DNA from: Pseudomonas sp. Root562
GTDB lineage: Bacteria; Pseudomonadota; Gammaproteobacteria; Pseudomonadales; Pseudomonadaceae
NCBI RefSeq assembly: GCF_001427125.1
Contig: NZ_LMGK01000021.1
Coordinates: 288,654-352,653 of the forward strand
DNA: 64,000 bases
Direction: 5' to 3'
Shown: positions 52,805 to 61,198 of the stretch, one piece after another
How the letters are laid out: the number at the start of each line of letters is the position of its first letter
How positions within the stretch are numbered: the first letter of the stretch is position 1
Made by a program: the position numbers and the translations under genes
The notes under the pieces: model-generated
Told to the model about the DNA's origin: nothing
Database searches by the model: none
What the model saw: the letters and a program-made list of their open reading frames with translations, nothing else

Positions 52805-53947
52805 GTGATCCGTTGGAAACATGCAGCATTGCTGGCCCTGGCCATTCTGGCCGCGGGTTGCAGCAGCAATAGCAAGAAAGAATTGCCACCGGCCGAGTTG
52901 ACTGACTTCAAAGAAGAAGTGGTCCTGCAGAAACAGTGGAGTCGTTCGATCGGTGACGGTCAGGGCGAAACCTACAACATGCTGGTACCAGCAGTCGAAG
53001 GCGATACCATCTATGCCGCCGACGTGACCGGTGTGGTGATGGCACTGGATCGCAGCAACGGCGACGTCAAGTGGAAGAAAGATCTCGAACTGCCTGTTTC
53101 CGGCGCCGTTGGCGTAGGTTACGGTCTGCTGACGATTGGTACGACCAAGGGTGAAATCGTTGCCCTCGACGCCATCAACGGCGAAGAGAAATGGCGCGCT
53201 CGCGTGTCCAGCGAAGTTCTTGCACCACCTGCCAACAACGGCGACGTTGTGGTGGTTCAGACCCAGGATGATCGTCTGATCGGTCTGGATGCCGCGACCG
53301 GCAACCAGCGCTGGTTGTATGACAGCACACCTGCGGTGCTGACCCTGCGTGGCACCAGTGCGCCGATCGTAACCAACCGCCTCGCGGTGGCTGGCCTGTC
53401 GACCGGTAAAGTGGTTGCTCTGGATATTTCCAACGGCGTGCCGGTATGGGAACAGCGTGTAGCGGTCCCGCAAGGCCGTTCGGAACTGGAGCGTGTTGTC
53501 GACATCGACGGCGGCTTGCTGCTGTCCGGCGGTACTTTGTATGTCGCCAGCTACCAGGGTCGCGTTGCGGCACTGGACCTGGAAAGCGGTCGTCAGCTCT
53601 GGCAGCGTGATGCTTCCAGCTATGCCGGTGTCGCCCAGGGTTTCGGTACCGTGTATGTGAGCCTGTCTTCGGGCACCGTTGAAGGCGTCGACGAGCGTTC
53701 CACCACCGCATTGTGGAGCAACGACTCGCTGGCCCGCCGTCAACTGTCGGCTCCGGAAGTGTTCTCCAGCTACGTTGCAGTCGGTGACCTGGAAGGTTAC
53801 CTGCACTTGCTGAGTCAGGTGGACGGTCGTTTCGTCGGCCGCGAGCGCATCGACAGCGACGGCCTTCGCGCTCGTCCGCTGGTGGTGGGTGACACGATTT
53901 ATGTATATGGCAACAGCGGCAAACTGGAAGCCCTGACCATTAAGTAA
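52805..53947 (+). CDS. bamB: Outer membrane protein assembly factor BamB
   Basis: A 380-residue lipoprotein of the BAM complex. The signal peptide ends in the lipobox LAILAAGC; the mature part is an eight-bladed PQQ-like propeller with repeated VVALDISNG, VAALDLESGRQLWQ and LIGLDAATGNQRWLY units. GTG 52805 is favoured by AAAGGGG 8 bases upstream; an in-frame ATG at 52796 inside yfgM would add three residues. Confidence 0.96.
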   Translation: MIRWKHAALLALAILAAGCSSNSKKELPPAELTDFKEEVVLQKQWSRSIGDGQGETYNMLVPAVEGDTIYAADVTGVVMALDRSNGDVKWKKDLELPVSGAVGVGYGLLTIGTTKGEIVALDAINGEEKWRARVSSEVLAPPANNGDVVVVQTQDDRLIGLDAATGNQRWLYDSTPAVLTLRGTSAPIVTNRLAVAGLSTGKVVALDISNGVPVWEQRVAVPQGRSELERVVDIDGGLLLSGGTLYVASYQGRVAALDLESGRQLWQRDASSYAGVAQGFGTVYVSLSSGTVEGVDERSTTALWSNDSLARRQLSAPEVFSSYVAVGDLEGYLHLLSQVDGRFVGRERIDSDGLRARPLVVGDTIYVYGNSGKLEALTIK

Positions 53948-53960
53948 AGGTTTGACTATG

Positions 53961-54054
53961 CTTGGGGTTAATCCCCAAGCGGCCCCGTTTTGCGGGGCTC
54001 GCAGCGCTTACAGGCGCTGCCCCGAGCACCAGCCGCTGCCTCGCAGCGGCTTTT
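53961..54054 (+). terminator. Array of four hairpins ending in a terminator between bamB and der
   Basis: Four stems follow one another: cttgggg/ccccaag (53961-53979), gcccc/ggggc (53982-53998), gcagcgc/gcgctgc (54001-54020) and gccgctg/cagcggc (54032-54050), the last followed by tttt. It may be an incomplete terminator plus mRNA-stabilising structure. Confidence 0.7.
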
Positions 54055-54086
54055 GTATTTTCTGAAATAACGAAGTGGAGAGCCGC

Positions 54087-55556
54087 ATGGTTCCCGTAAT
54101 CGCCCTGGTGGGCCGACCGAACGTCGGCAAGTCCACCTTGTTCAACCGCCTGACCAGGACTCGCGACGCCATCGTCGGCGACTTGTCCGGTCTGACCCGT
54201 GATCGCCAATACGGTGAGGCCAAGTGGCAAGGGCGTTCCTACATTCTGGTCGACACCGGTGGTATCTCCGGTGACGAGCACGGTATGGACGAAAAAATGG
54301 CCGAGCAGTCGCTGCTGGCCATTGAAGAAGCGGATGTTGTTCTGTTCCTGGTAGATGCCAAGGCCGGTTTCACCGCCGCCGACCAGATGATCGCCGAGCA
54401 TTTGCGCAAACGTAACAAGCGTTCCTACGTGGTTGCCAACAAGGTCGACAACATCGACCCTGAAATGGCCCGCGCCGAATTCGCTCCGCTGGGCATGGGC
54501 CACGCGATCCCGATCGCCGGTGCTCATGGCCGTGGCATCACCCAGATGCTGGAAATCGCCCTGAGCGACTTCCCGAAAGACGAAGAAGAGCCGGAAGAAG
54601 GCGAGGAAGAGATCGTTGCCGAAGGCGAGGAAGCCAAGCGCATTCCTGGCCCAAGCGAAAAAGACGGGATCAAGATCGCCATCATCGGCCGTCCGAACGT
54701 CGGCAAGTCGACCCTGGTCAACCGCATGCTCGGTGAAGATCGAGTCATCGTCTACGACCAGCCCGGTACCACCCGCGACAGCATCTACATCCCGTTCGAG
54801 CGTAACGACGAGAAGTACACACTGATCGACACCGCGGGTGTGCGCAAGCGCGGCAAGATCCACGAAGAAGTCGAAAAGTTCTCCGTGGTCAAAACCCTGC
54901 AAGCGATCAAAGACGCCAACGTGGTGATCTTCGTGATGGACGCCCGCGAAGGCGTGGTCGATCACGACCTCAATCTGCTGGGCTTCGCCATTGAGTCGGG
55001 TCGTGCACTGGTTATCGCGATCAACAAGTGGGACGGCATGACGCCGAGCGAGCGCGACTTCGTGAAGGTCGAGCTGCAGCGTCGCCTGTTCTTCGTTGAC
55101 TACGCCGACATCCACTTCATTTCGGCACTGCACGGCACGGGCGTGGGCAACCTCTACGCATCCGTACAGAATTCGTTCAAGTCCGCAGTCACCCGCTGGC
55201 CAACCAACCGCCTGACCCAGATTCTGGAAGATGCAGTTGGCGAGCACGCGCCGCCGATGGTCAACAACCGCCGGATCAAGCTGCGCTATGCGCACTTGGG
55301 TGGTGCCAACCCGCCGATCATCGTGATCCACGGTAACCAGATCGAGAAAGTACCGAAGTCGTATGTGCGCTATCTGGAGAACACTTACCGCCGTGTCCTG
55401 AAACTGGTCGGTACGCCGATCCGTATCGAGTTCAAGGGCGGCGAGAACCCGTACGAAGGCAACAAGAACTCGCTCACCGACCGCCAGGTCAACAAGAAGC
55501 GTCGCTTGATGTCGCACCACAAGAAGGCCGACAAGAAACGCCGCGACAAGCGTTGA
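54087..55556 (+). CDS. der: Ribosome biogenesis GTPase Der (EngA)
   Basis: A 489-residue double GTPase needed for 50S maturation. Two G domains: first G1 GRPNVGKSTLFNR near 9 and NKVDN near 118; second G1 GRPNVGKSTLVNR near 202 and INKWDG near 316. A Glu-rich linker (PKDEEEPEEGEEEIVAEGEE) joins them, and a KH-like domain and basic tail (KKADKKRRDKR) close it. ATG 54087 has GTGGAG upstream. Confidence 0.97.
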   Translation: MVPVIALVGRPNVGKSTLFNRLTRTRDAIVGDLSGLTRDRQYGEAKWQGRSYILVDTGGISGDEHGMDEKMAEQSLLAIEEADVVLFLVDAKAGFTAADQMIAEHLRKRNKRSYVVANKVDNIDPEMARAEFAPLGMGHAIPIAGAHGRGITQMLEIALSDFPKDEEEPEEGEEEIVAEGEEAKRIPGPSEKDGIKIAIIGRPNVGKSTLVNRMLGEDRVIVYDQPGTTRDSIYIPFERNDEKYTLIDTAGVRKRGKIHEEVEKFSVVKTLQAIKDANVVIFVMDAREGVVDHDLNLLGFAIESGRALVIAINKWDGMTPSERDFVKVELQRRLFFVDYADIHFISALHGTGVGNLYASVQNSFKSAVTRWPTNRLTQILEDAVGEHAPPMVNNRRIKLRYAHLGGANPPIIVIHGNQIEKVPKSYVRYLENTYRRVLKLVGTPIRIEFKGGENPYEGNKNSLTDRQVNKKRRLMSHHKKADKKRRDKR

Positions 55557-55590
55557 TTCAAGCCAGCCCACACATATGTGTGTGGGCACT

Positions 55591-55725
55591 CTGTGGCGAG
55601 GGAGCTTGCTCCCGCTCGGCTGCGCAGCAGTCGCAAAAACAGTCGATGCGTTTAATCTGATCATTCTCGGTTGCTGATCTTGGGACCGCTTTGCGGTCCA
55701 GCGGGAGCCAGCTCCCTCGCCACAG
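55591..55725. repeat. REP-type inverted element (second family)
   Basis: ctgtggcgagggagcttgct at 55591 pairs with agctccctcgccacag ending at 55725, with about 85 bases between. This is the 'tggcgagggagc' REP family, also seen at 63678 and 63911. Confidence 0.85.
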
Positions 55726-55747
55726 GTTTGGTGGTGATCAATTGAAG

Positions 55748-55773
55748 AAGGGCGTCTTTAAGGCGCCCTTTTT
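55748..55773 (+). terminator. Rho-independent terminator
   Basis: aagggcg / cgccctt stem with a 9-base loop (tctttaagg) and a T-tract, 192 bases past der. Confidence 0.8.
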
Positions 55774-55847
55774 CATGCCTGCCGTTTGGGCTATCCTCGG
55801 GCTCTCCCGCGCCGTCGTAGAGCCGGGTGTAGAGCAGGGAATCACCG

Positions 55848-56996
55848 ATGATCACCAGCAAGCTGCCGAATGTCGGCATCACTATCTTCACTCAGATGTC
55901 TCAGCTCGCGGCGCAAACCGGGGCCATCAATCTGTCCCAGGGTTTCCCTGATTTCGCTGCCCCGCAGGCCCTGTGCGATGCAGTCGGGCGTCACGTTGCC
56001 AATGGGCATAACCAGTATTCACCGATGACCGGGCTGCCGGCACTGCGTCAGCAAGTGGCGGCGAAGATTGCTCGCAGTTATGGCGTGCATGTCGATGCCG
56101 ACAACGAAGTGACCATCACTCCTGGTGCTACCCAAGCGATCTTCTGCGCGATTCAGGCCGTTATCCACAGCGGCGACGAAGTGATCGTTTTCGATCCGTG
56201 CTACGACAGTTACGAGCCGTCGGTGGAGCTGGCCGGTGGTCGTTGTGTGCATGTGCAGCTCGGGCTGAATGACTTCTCTATCGATTTCCAGAAACTGGCT
56301 GAAGCCATTACGCCGCGCACGCGGATGATTGTGCTGAACACTCCGCACAACCCGAGCGGCGCGTTGATCAACCGTGCCGAGCTGGATCAGCTGGCGAATT
56401 TGATCCGTGATCGCGATATCTATCTGGTCAGCGACGAAGTCTATGAACACCTGGTGTTTGACGGCGTACCCCACGTCAGTGTGCTCAATCATGAAGAGCT
56501 GTATCAACGTGCGTTTGTGGTCAGCTCGTTCGGCAAGACCTACCACGTTACCGGCTGGAAAACCGGCTATGTAGTCGCGCCACCGGCGCTGACGGCGGAG
56601 CTGCGCAAGGTTCACCAATATGTGAGTTTCTGCGGTGTGACGCCGCTGCAGTACGCATTGGCTGATTTCATGGCCGAGCAGCCGCAACACGTCGAAGAGC
56701 TTCCGGCCTTCTATCAGGCCAAGCGCGACCTGTTCTGCGATCTGCTTTCGCCGTCGCGCTTCAGTTTCACCCGGGTAGCGGGCACCTATTTCCAGTTGGT
56801 CGATTACTCGCAGATTCGTCCGGATCTCAATGATGTCGAGATGGCGTTGTGGATGACCCGAGAGCATGGCGTGGCGAGTATTCCGATCTCGGTGTTCTAC
56901 CAGTCACCTCCGCTCGGCCAGCGCCTGGTGCGGCTGTGCTTTGCCAAACGCGAGGAGACCCTGCGTGAAGCAGCGGAAAAACTATGCGTGATCTGA
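55848..56996 (+). CDS. Methionine aminotransferase (YbdL-like, PLP fold type I)
   Basis: A 382-residue class I aminotransferase that makes methionine from its keto acid (KMTB), usually with glutamine as donor. Blocks: INLSQGFPDFAAPQ near 27, the GATQAIFCAIQA loop near 92, NTPHNPSGALI near 163, DEVYEHLVFDG near 196, and the PLP Lys in SSFGKTYHVTGWKTGYV (about 230). It overlaps the downstream amidase gene by 13 bases, which fits a joint methionine salvage role. Confidence 0.92.
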   Translation: MITSKLPNVGITIFTQMSQLAAQTGAINLSQGFPDFAAPQALCDAVGRHVANGHNQYSPMTGLPALRQQVAAKIARSYGVHVDADNEVTITPGATQAIFCAIQAVIHSGDEVIVFDPCYDSYEPSVELAGGRCVHVQLGLNDFSIDFQKLAEAITPRTRMIVLNTPHNPSGALINRAELDQLANLIRDRDIYLVSDEVYEHLVFDGVPHVSVLNHEELYQRAFVVSSFGKTYHVTGWKTGYVVAPPALTAELRKVHQYVSFCGVTPLQYALADFMAEQPQHVEELPAFYQAKRDLFCDLLSPSRFSFTRVAGTYFQLVDYSQIRPDLNDVEMALWMTREHGVASIPISVFYQSPPLGQRLVRLCFAKREETLREAAEKLCVI

Positions 56997-57775
56997 GTGC
57001 TCTGCCGAATCTGACCGTCGCGCTGATCCAGACGACGTTGGCTTGGCATGATCGCCAGGCCAACCTGGAGCATTTCGAGCGATTGCTGGAGCAGGCCCGC
57101 GGAGCTGACTTGATCATCCTGCCGGAAATGTTCACTACCGGTTTCTCCATGGAATCGCAAACCCTGGCCGAGCCGGAAAATGGCCCGACCAGCCAGTGGC
57201 TACGAACTCAGGCGGCGAAGCTAGAGGCGGTGATCACCGGCAGCGTGATCGTGCAGGCGGCCGATGGCAGCCACCGCAATCGTCTGTTGTGGGCGCGGCC
57301 GGACGGTGAAGTGTTGCATTACGACAAGCGCCACCTGTTCCGCATGGCCGGTGAGCACAACCACTACACACCAGGTGAGCGTCAGGTGCAGTTCGAGCTC
57401 AAGGGCTGGCGCGTGCGGCCGCTGATTTGCTATGACCTGCGCTTCCCGGTGTGGAGCCGCGATGCTCAGGATACTGACCTGCTGCTCTACACCGCCAACT
57501 GGCCGGGGGCACGTCGTCAGCACTGGAATCGGTTGTTGCCGGCACGGGCGATCGAGAACCTGTGCTACGTGGCGGCGGTTAATCGCATCGGCACTGATGG
57601 CAAGGGTTTCGCGTATACCGGCGACAGTCAGGTGCTGGATTTCCAGGGCGAGACGTTGCTCAGTGCGGGGGAGGCGGATGGGGTGTTCACGGTAGTGCTG
57701 GATGCGGCGGGACTGGCGGCGTATCGGCAGCGGTTTCCGGCGAATCTGGATGCGGATACCTTCGAGTTCACCTGA
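56984..57775 (+). CDS. Nitrilase-superfamily omega-amidase (YafV-like)
   Basis: A 263-residue carbon-nitrogen hydrolase. The catalytic Glu-Lys-Cys are in LPEMFTTGF (about 46), YDKRHLFRM (about 113) and ICYDLRFPVW (about 146). Omega-amidases remove alpha-ketoglutaramate formed by glutamine-dependent transaminases, matching the overlapping YbdL-like gene. Full usual length. Confidence 0.92.
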   Translation: MRDLSALPNLTVALIQTTLAWHDRQANLEHFERLLEQARGADLIILPEMFTTGFSMESQTLAEPENGPTSQWLRTQAAKLEAVITGSVIVQAADGSHRNRLLWARPDGEVLHYDKRHLFRMAGEHNHYTPGERQVQFELKGWRVRPLICYDLRFPVWSRDAQDTDLLLYTANWPGARRQHWNRLLPARAIENLCYVAAVNRIGTDGKGFAYTGDSQVLDFQGETLLSAGEADGVFTVVLDAAGLAAYRQRFPANLDADTFEFT

Positions 57776-57777
57776 CT

Positions 57778-58159
57778 GATCGTACCCACGCTCCGCGTGG
57801 GAACGCAGCCCGGGACGCTCTGCGTCCCATTTCTGCAGCCGGAACGCGGAGCGTCCCTTGAAGCATTCCCACGCAGAGCGTGGGAACGATCAACAACCCC
57901 CGGTACCTTTCGATCGTACCCACGCTCCGCGTGGGAACGCAGCCCGGGACGCTCTGCGTCCCATCTCCGCAGCTGGAGCGCGAAGCGTTCCTTGAGGCGT
58001 TCCCACGCAGAGCGGGGGAACGATCAACAACCCCCGGTACCTTTCGATCGTACCCACGCTCCGCGTGGGAACGCAGTCCGGGACGCTCTGCGTCCCATTT
58101 GCGCAGCTGGAACGCGGAGCGTCCCTTGAGGCATTCCCACGCAGAGCGTGGGAACGATC
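57778..58159. repeat. Three tandem 134-bp palindromic repeat units
   Basis: gatcgtacccacgctccgcg begins at 57778, 57912 and 58046, an exact 134-base period. Each unit is itself an inverted repeat (…cgtgggaacg / cgttcccacgcagagcg…), with a few base changes between copies. Lies between the convergent amidase gene and leuA. Confidence 0.95.
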
Positions 58160-58171
58160 AAACAAGCAGGT

Positions 58172-58209
58172 AAAAAAAGGCCCCGAAGGTTCACACCCCG
58201 GGGCCTTTT
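58172..58209 (-). terminator. Rho-independent terminator of leuA
   Basis: ggccccg / cggggcc stem flanked by an A-run (58172-58178) that reads as T on the minus strand, 17 bases past the leuA stop. Confidence 0.9.
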
Positions 58210-58225
58210 GCATTGCAGCGAAGGT

Positions 58226-59905
58226 TTACGCCGCTTTCGCTTCCGGCTGGCTCAGCGAACGGTTCAGCGCGCTGAACAGTGCCTTGAAGCTGGCGGTGGT
58301 GATGTTCTCATCGATACCCACGCCGTGCACCGCACGTTCACCGTTTACACGCAGTTCGATGTAGGCCGCCGCCTTGGCATTGGTGCCCGCGCCGATGGCG
58401 TGTTCGTTGTAGTCCATGATTTCCACAGGAATCGGCAGACCGGCCACCAAGGCTTCCAGCGCGCCATTGCCCTTGCCGCGCCAGTGCAGGTTGGTTTCGC
58501 CCTGACCTTTGCTGGCCACTTCCACTTCGACGGCGCTGTTGCCGTTTTCCTCCTGCAGGCGATGGCTGACCAGCGCGTACGGGGTGTTGGCTTGCAGGTA
58601 CTCGCTGTGCAGCAGGGCGTGGATCTGCTGGGCAGTCATTTCCAGGCCCAAGCGGTCGGTTTCCCGCTGCACCACCTGGCTGAACTCGATTTGCATGCGA
58701 CGCGGCAGGCTGATGCCGTATTCCTGCTCCAGCAAGTACGCGATGCCGCCCTTGCCCGACTGGCTGTTGACGCGGATCACCGCCTCGTAGCTGCGACCGA
58801 TATCGGCCGGGTCGATCGGCAGGTATGGCACTTCCCACAATGCATCGGATTTCTGCTGGGCGAAGCCCTTGCGGATTGCATCCTGGTGCGAACCGGAGAA
58901 CGCGGTGTGCACAAGGTCGCCAACGTACGGATGACGCGGGTGTACCTGGATCTGGTTGCACTCTTCGACGACTTTGCGCACGCCATCGATGTCGGAGAAA
59001 TCCAGTTGAGGGTCGAGACCCTGGGTGTACATGTTCAGGGCCACGGTCACGAGATCGACGTTACCGGTACGCTCGCCGTTGCCGAACAGGCACCCTTCGA
59101 CACGGTCGGCGCCAGCCATCAGGCCCAGTTCGGTGGCGGCTACGCCAGTACCACGGTCGTTGTGGGTGTGCAGGCTGATGATCACGCTGTCACGACGGTT
59201 GATGTGACGGCCGAACCATTCGATCTGGTCGGCATAGATGTTCGGGGTCGCGCATTCGACGGTGGCCGGCAGGTTGAGGATCATCTTGTGCTCAGGCGTC
59301 GGGTTCCAGACCTCGATCACCGCATCACAGACTTCCTTGGCGAACTCCAGCTCGGTAGCGCTGAAGGTTTCCGGGGAGTATTCGAATGTCCACTCGGTTT
59401 CAGGCTGCTGGGCGGCGTATTTGACGAACAGCTTGGCCGCGCTGACGGCGATTTCCTTGATCCCGTCCTTGTCCTGATTGAAGACAATGCGGCGGAAGGA
59501 AGGGGAGGTTGCGTTGTACAGGTGAACGATGGCTTTCTTCGCGCCACGCAGGGATTCGAACGTGCGCTCGATCAGGTCTTCACGGCCCTGGGTCAACACC
59601 TGGATGGTGGTGTCGTCCGGGATGTGGTTGCCTTCGATCAGGGTGCGGACGAAGTCGAAGTCGGTTTGCGAGGCGGCCGGGAACGACGCTTCGATTTCTT
59701 TCACACCGACCTGCACCAGGGTTTTCCAGAAGCGCAGTTTCTTGACGGCGTCCATCGGTTCGATCAGCGACTGGTTACCGTCACGCAGGTCGGAGCTGCA
59801 CCAGATCGGCGCGCTGGTGATGGTCTTCGACGGCCAGGTGCGGTCCGGAATGTCGATGGTCGGGAACGCGCGGTATTTCGAAGACGGGTCTTTGAGCATG
59901 CTCAT
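58226..59905 (-). CDS. leuA: 2-isopropylmalate synthase
   Basis: A 559-residue enzyme for the first step of leucine synthesis, the longer LeuA form. RTWPSKTITSAPIWCSSDLRDGNQSL near 23 (catalytic DRDG-like DLRDGNQ), the HTHNDRGTGVA metal block near 244, and a C-terminal LeuA dimer/allosteric domain (about 430-555) ending SLSQPEAKAA. AAGGATT precedes the ATG at 59905. A possible leader peptide gene and a TATAAT promoter lie upstream. Confidence 0.97.
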   Translation of the reverse strand: MSMLKDPSSKYRAFPTIDIPDRTWPSKTITSAPIWCSSDLRDGNQSLIEPMDAVKKLRFWKTLVQVGVKEIEASFPAASQTDFDFVRTLIEGNHIPDDTTIQVLTQGREDLIERTFESLRGAKKAIVHLYNATSPSFRRIVFNQDKDGIKEIAVSAAKLFVKYAAQQPETEWTFEYSPETFSATELEFAKEVCDAVIEVWNPTPEHKMILNLPATVECATPNIYADQIEWFGRHINRRDSVIISLHTHNDRGTGVAATELGLMAGADRVEGCLFGNGERTGNVDLVTVALNMYTQGLDPQLDFSDIDGVRKVVEECNQIQVHPRHPYVGDLVHTAFSGSHQDAIRKGFAQQKSDALWEVPYLPIDPADIGRSYEAVIRVNSQSGKGGIAYLLEQEYGISLPRRMQIEFSQVVQRETDRLGLEMTAQQIHALLHSEYLQANTPYALVSHRLQEENGNSAVEVEVASKGQGETNLHWRGKGNGALEALVAGLPIPVEIMDYNEHAIGAGTNAKAAAYIELRVNGERAVHGVGIDENITTASFKALFSALNRSLSQPEAKAA

Positions 59906-59995
59906 CGGGAAATCCTTATTGTGTGGGCCGAAAAAAGGCGGCCTGCCGGTGGATCAAAAGTTCTTGGGGTAACGCTTGGGATGAGGCGCCGCGAT

Positions 59996-60073
59996 TCAGC
60001 CCGGCAGTCGCGCGCTGACGAGGCACAAACTGCGGTGCTGGCGGAGCTGAATGAGGGTGTGAGAGGTTTTCAT
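59996..60073 (-). CDS. Candidate leuA leader peptide
   Basis: A 25-codon frame on the minus strand with GAAGG six bases upstream of its ATG (60073). It begins MKTSHTLIQLRQ and ends SLCLVSARLPG, with five leucines and an isoleucine, and stops 90 bases before leuA. It lies about 80 bases after a TATAAT promoter-like site. That is the layout of an attenuation leader, although no run of Leu codons and no clear terminator hairpin with a T-tract is seen. Confidence 0.42.
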   Translation of the reverse strand: MKTSHTLIQLRQHRSLCLVSARLPG

Positions 60074-60158
60074 GCCTTCAACCCTAACCTTGGGGGTGAA
60101 GGATGGCAAGCGGTCGAAAAAAATTGAGAGGAATCCTCGCTAGCGCATCTTTATCGAG

Positions 60159-60164
60159 ATTATA
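60159..60164 (-). promoter_or_regulatory. Possible -10 element of leuA
   Basis: TATAAT on the minus strand in an otherwise AT-rich stretch, about 85 bases before the leader peptide ATG. The -35 region is not recognisable. Confidence 0.5.
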
Positions 60165-60243
60165 TTGCGTTGATTCGCGTTGTTCTTTTGCTTGTTTGCG
60201 CAAGGTTTGGTCGATGCGCAATCGCCTGTGGTGCTGAAAGCTT

Positions 60244-60347
60244 CTGTAGGAGCGAGCCCTGCTCGCGATGGACGTCATCGATAACGAGCCATGCCTGAAT
60301 GGTCGCGGTGCCTAAGCGTTTTTCGCCAGTAGGCTGGCTCCTACAGG
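60244..60347. repeat. REP/BIME inverted pair
   Basis: ctgtaggagcgagccctgct at 60244 and its inverse ggctggctcctacagg ending at 60347, between leuA and the M23 peptidase gene. Confidence 0.85.
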
Positions 60348-60373
60348 GATTGAGGCGTATCCGGCACAAATTA

Positions 60374-61195
60374 CTAAGGCTGAAATGCCCCAATGAAAAT
60401 CGCTGGATCCACCCGCGCATCATTCAGGCTGATATTCCAGTGCATGTGCGGCCCGGTCGCGCGGCCAGTCGCTCCGACTTTGCCGACCACTGCGCCGCGA
60501 GCCAGTTGCTGGCCGACCTTCACGTCGATCTTCGACATGTGACAGAACATGCTGATGAAGCCCTGACCGTGATCGACGAACACGGTGTTGCCGTTGAAGA
60601 AGTAATTGCCGAGCAAAATCACCTTGCCCGCCGCCGGGGTCTTGATCGGTGTGCCTGCGCCCACCGCGAAATCCAGGCCGGAATGGGGATTGCGTTCTTC
60701 ACCGTTGAAGAAGCGGCGCACGCCGAACTTGCTCGACAGCGGCCCGTTGACCGGTTTATCCAGCAGCAGGTTGCTTGGGGTGTTCGGGCTGAAGGTGCGA
60801 TAGGCGGCAATCTGCTCGGCGAGTTCACGCTCGATGCGCTTGAGATTCTCCGGGTCCGGATTGACCTGCTGGGTGTTTTTCAAGGTGATGCGCTGTTCCG
60901 GGTATTTCTTGTTGCCGACAGTGAATTTCAGGTCGCGACCGCCGCTGCTGATGGATTGGGCACCCGGCTTGACCGTCAACGGCACGCCAACGATGGCCAG
61001 CCAGTTGTTCTGCTCCTTGACCACCAACACCGGTTTGCCCTGATAGCTGGCTTTCGGTGCTTGTGCCGCAACTCCCAGGTCGACGACGGCCACGCCGCCT
61101 GGCACCGGTTTGTTCAACAGGCGCGTGATGTAGCTGTCGGCATGGGCATTGAAGGTCAGGCACAACAGCAGCAGCGAAGCAAAAAAACGCGGCAT
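60374..61195 (-). CDS. M23-family peptidoglycan DD-metallopeptidase
   Basis: A 273-residue periplasmic protein with a signal peptide ending NAHA|DS near 19. A beta-rich N-terminal part (20-150) precedes the LytM/M23 domain. Zn ligands are in NPHSGLDFAVG (about 170-174) and GPHMHWNIS (about 247-250); GTPIKTPAAGKV is also typical. It cuts peptidoglycan cross-links. It starts 3 bases after the xseA stop, so both are in one operon. Confidence 0.95.
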   Translation of the reverse strand: MPRFFASLLLLCLTFNAHADSYITRLLNKPVPGGVAVVDLGVAAQAPKASYQGKPVLVVKEQNNWLAIVGVPLTVKPGAQSISSGGRDLKFTVGNKKYPEQRITLKNTQQVNPDPENLKRIERELAEQIAAYRTFSPNTPSNLLLDKPVNGPLSSKFGVRRFFNGEERNPHSGLDFAVGAGTPIKTPAAGKVILLGNYFFNGNTVFVDHGQGFISMFCHMSKIDVKVGQQLARGAVVGKVGATGRATGPHMHWNISLNDARVDPAIFIGAFQP

Positions 61196-61198
61196 GGA

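Larger units (their letters stand above)
59906..60373. other. 468-bp region upstream of leuA
   Basis: Holds the leuA leader candidate and promoter (listed separately), a hairpin ggccg/cggcc (about 59931-59948) just before the leuA ribosome site, and a REP doublet at 60244-60347. No other gene is supported. Confidence 0.5.

Noticed and set aside
53940..55664. 574-residue minus-strand frame opposite der
   Set aside because: Antisense shadow of a certain GTPase gene.
57797..58213. Several 97-107-residue frames with repeated 'HAERGN / PRSAWERS' peptides
   Set aside because: They arise only because the 134-bp repeat has no stops in some frames; no ribosome site or family.
58148..60127. 659-residue plus-strand frame opposite leuA
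   Set aside because: Antisense shadow of leuA; begins in repeat DNA.
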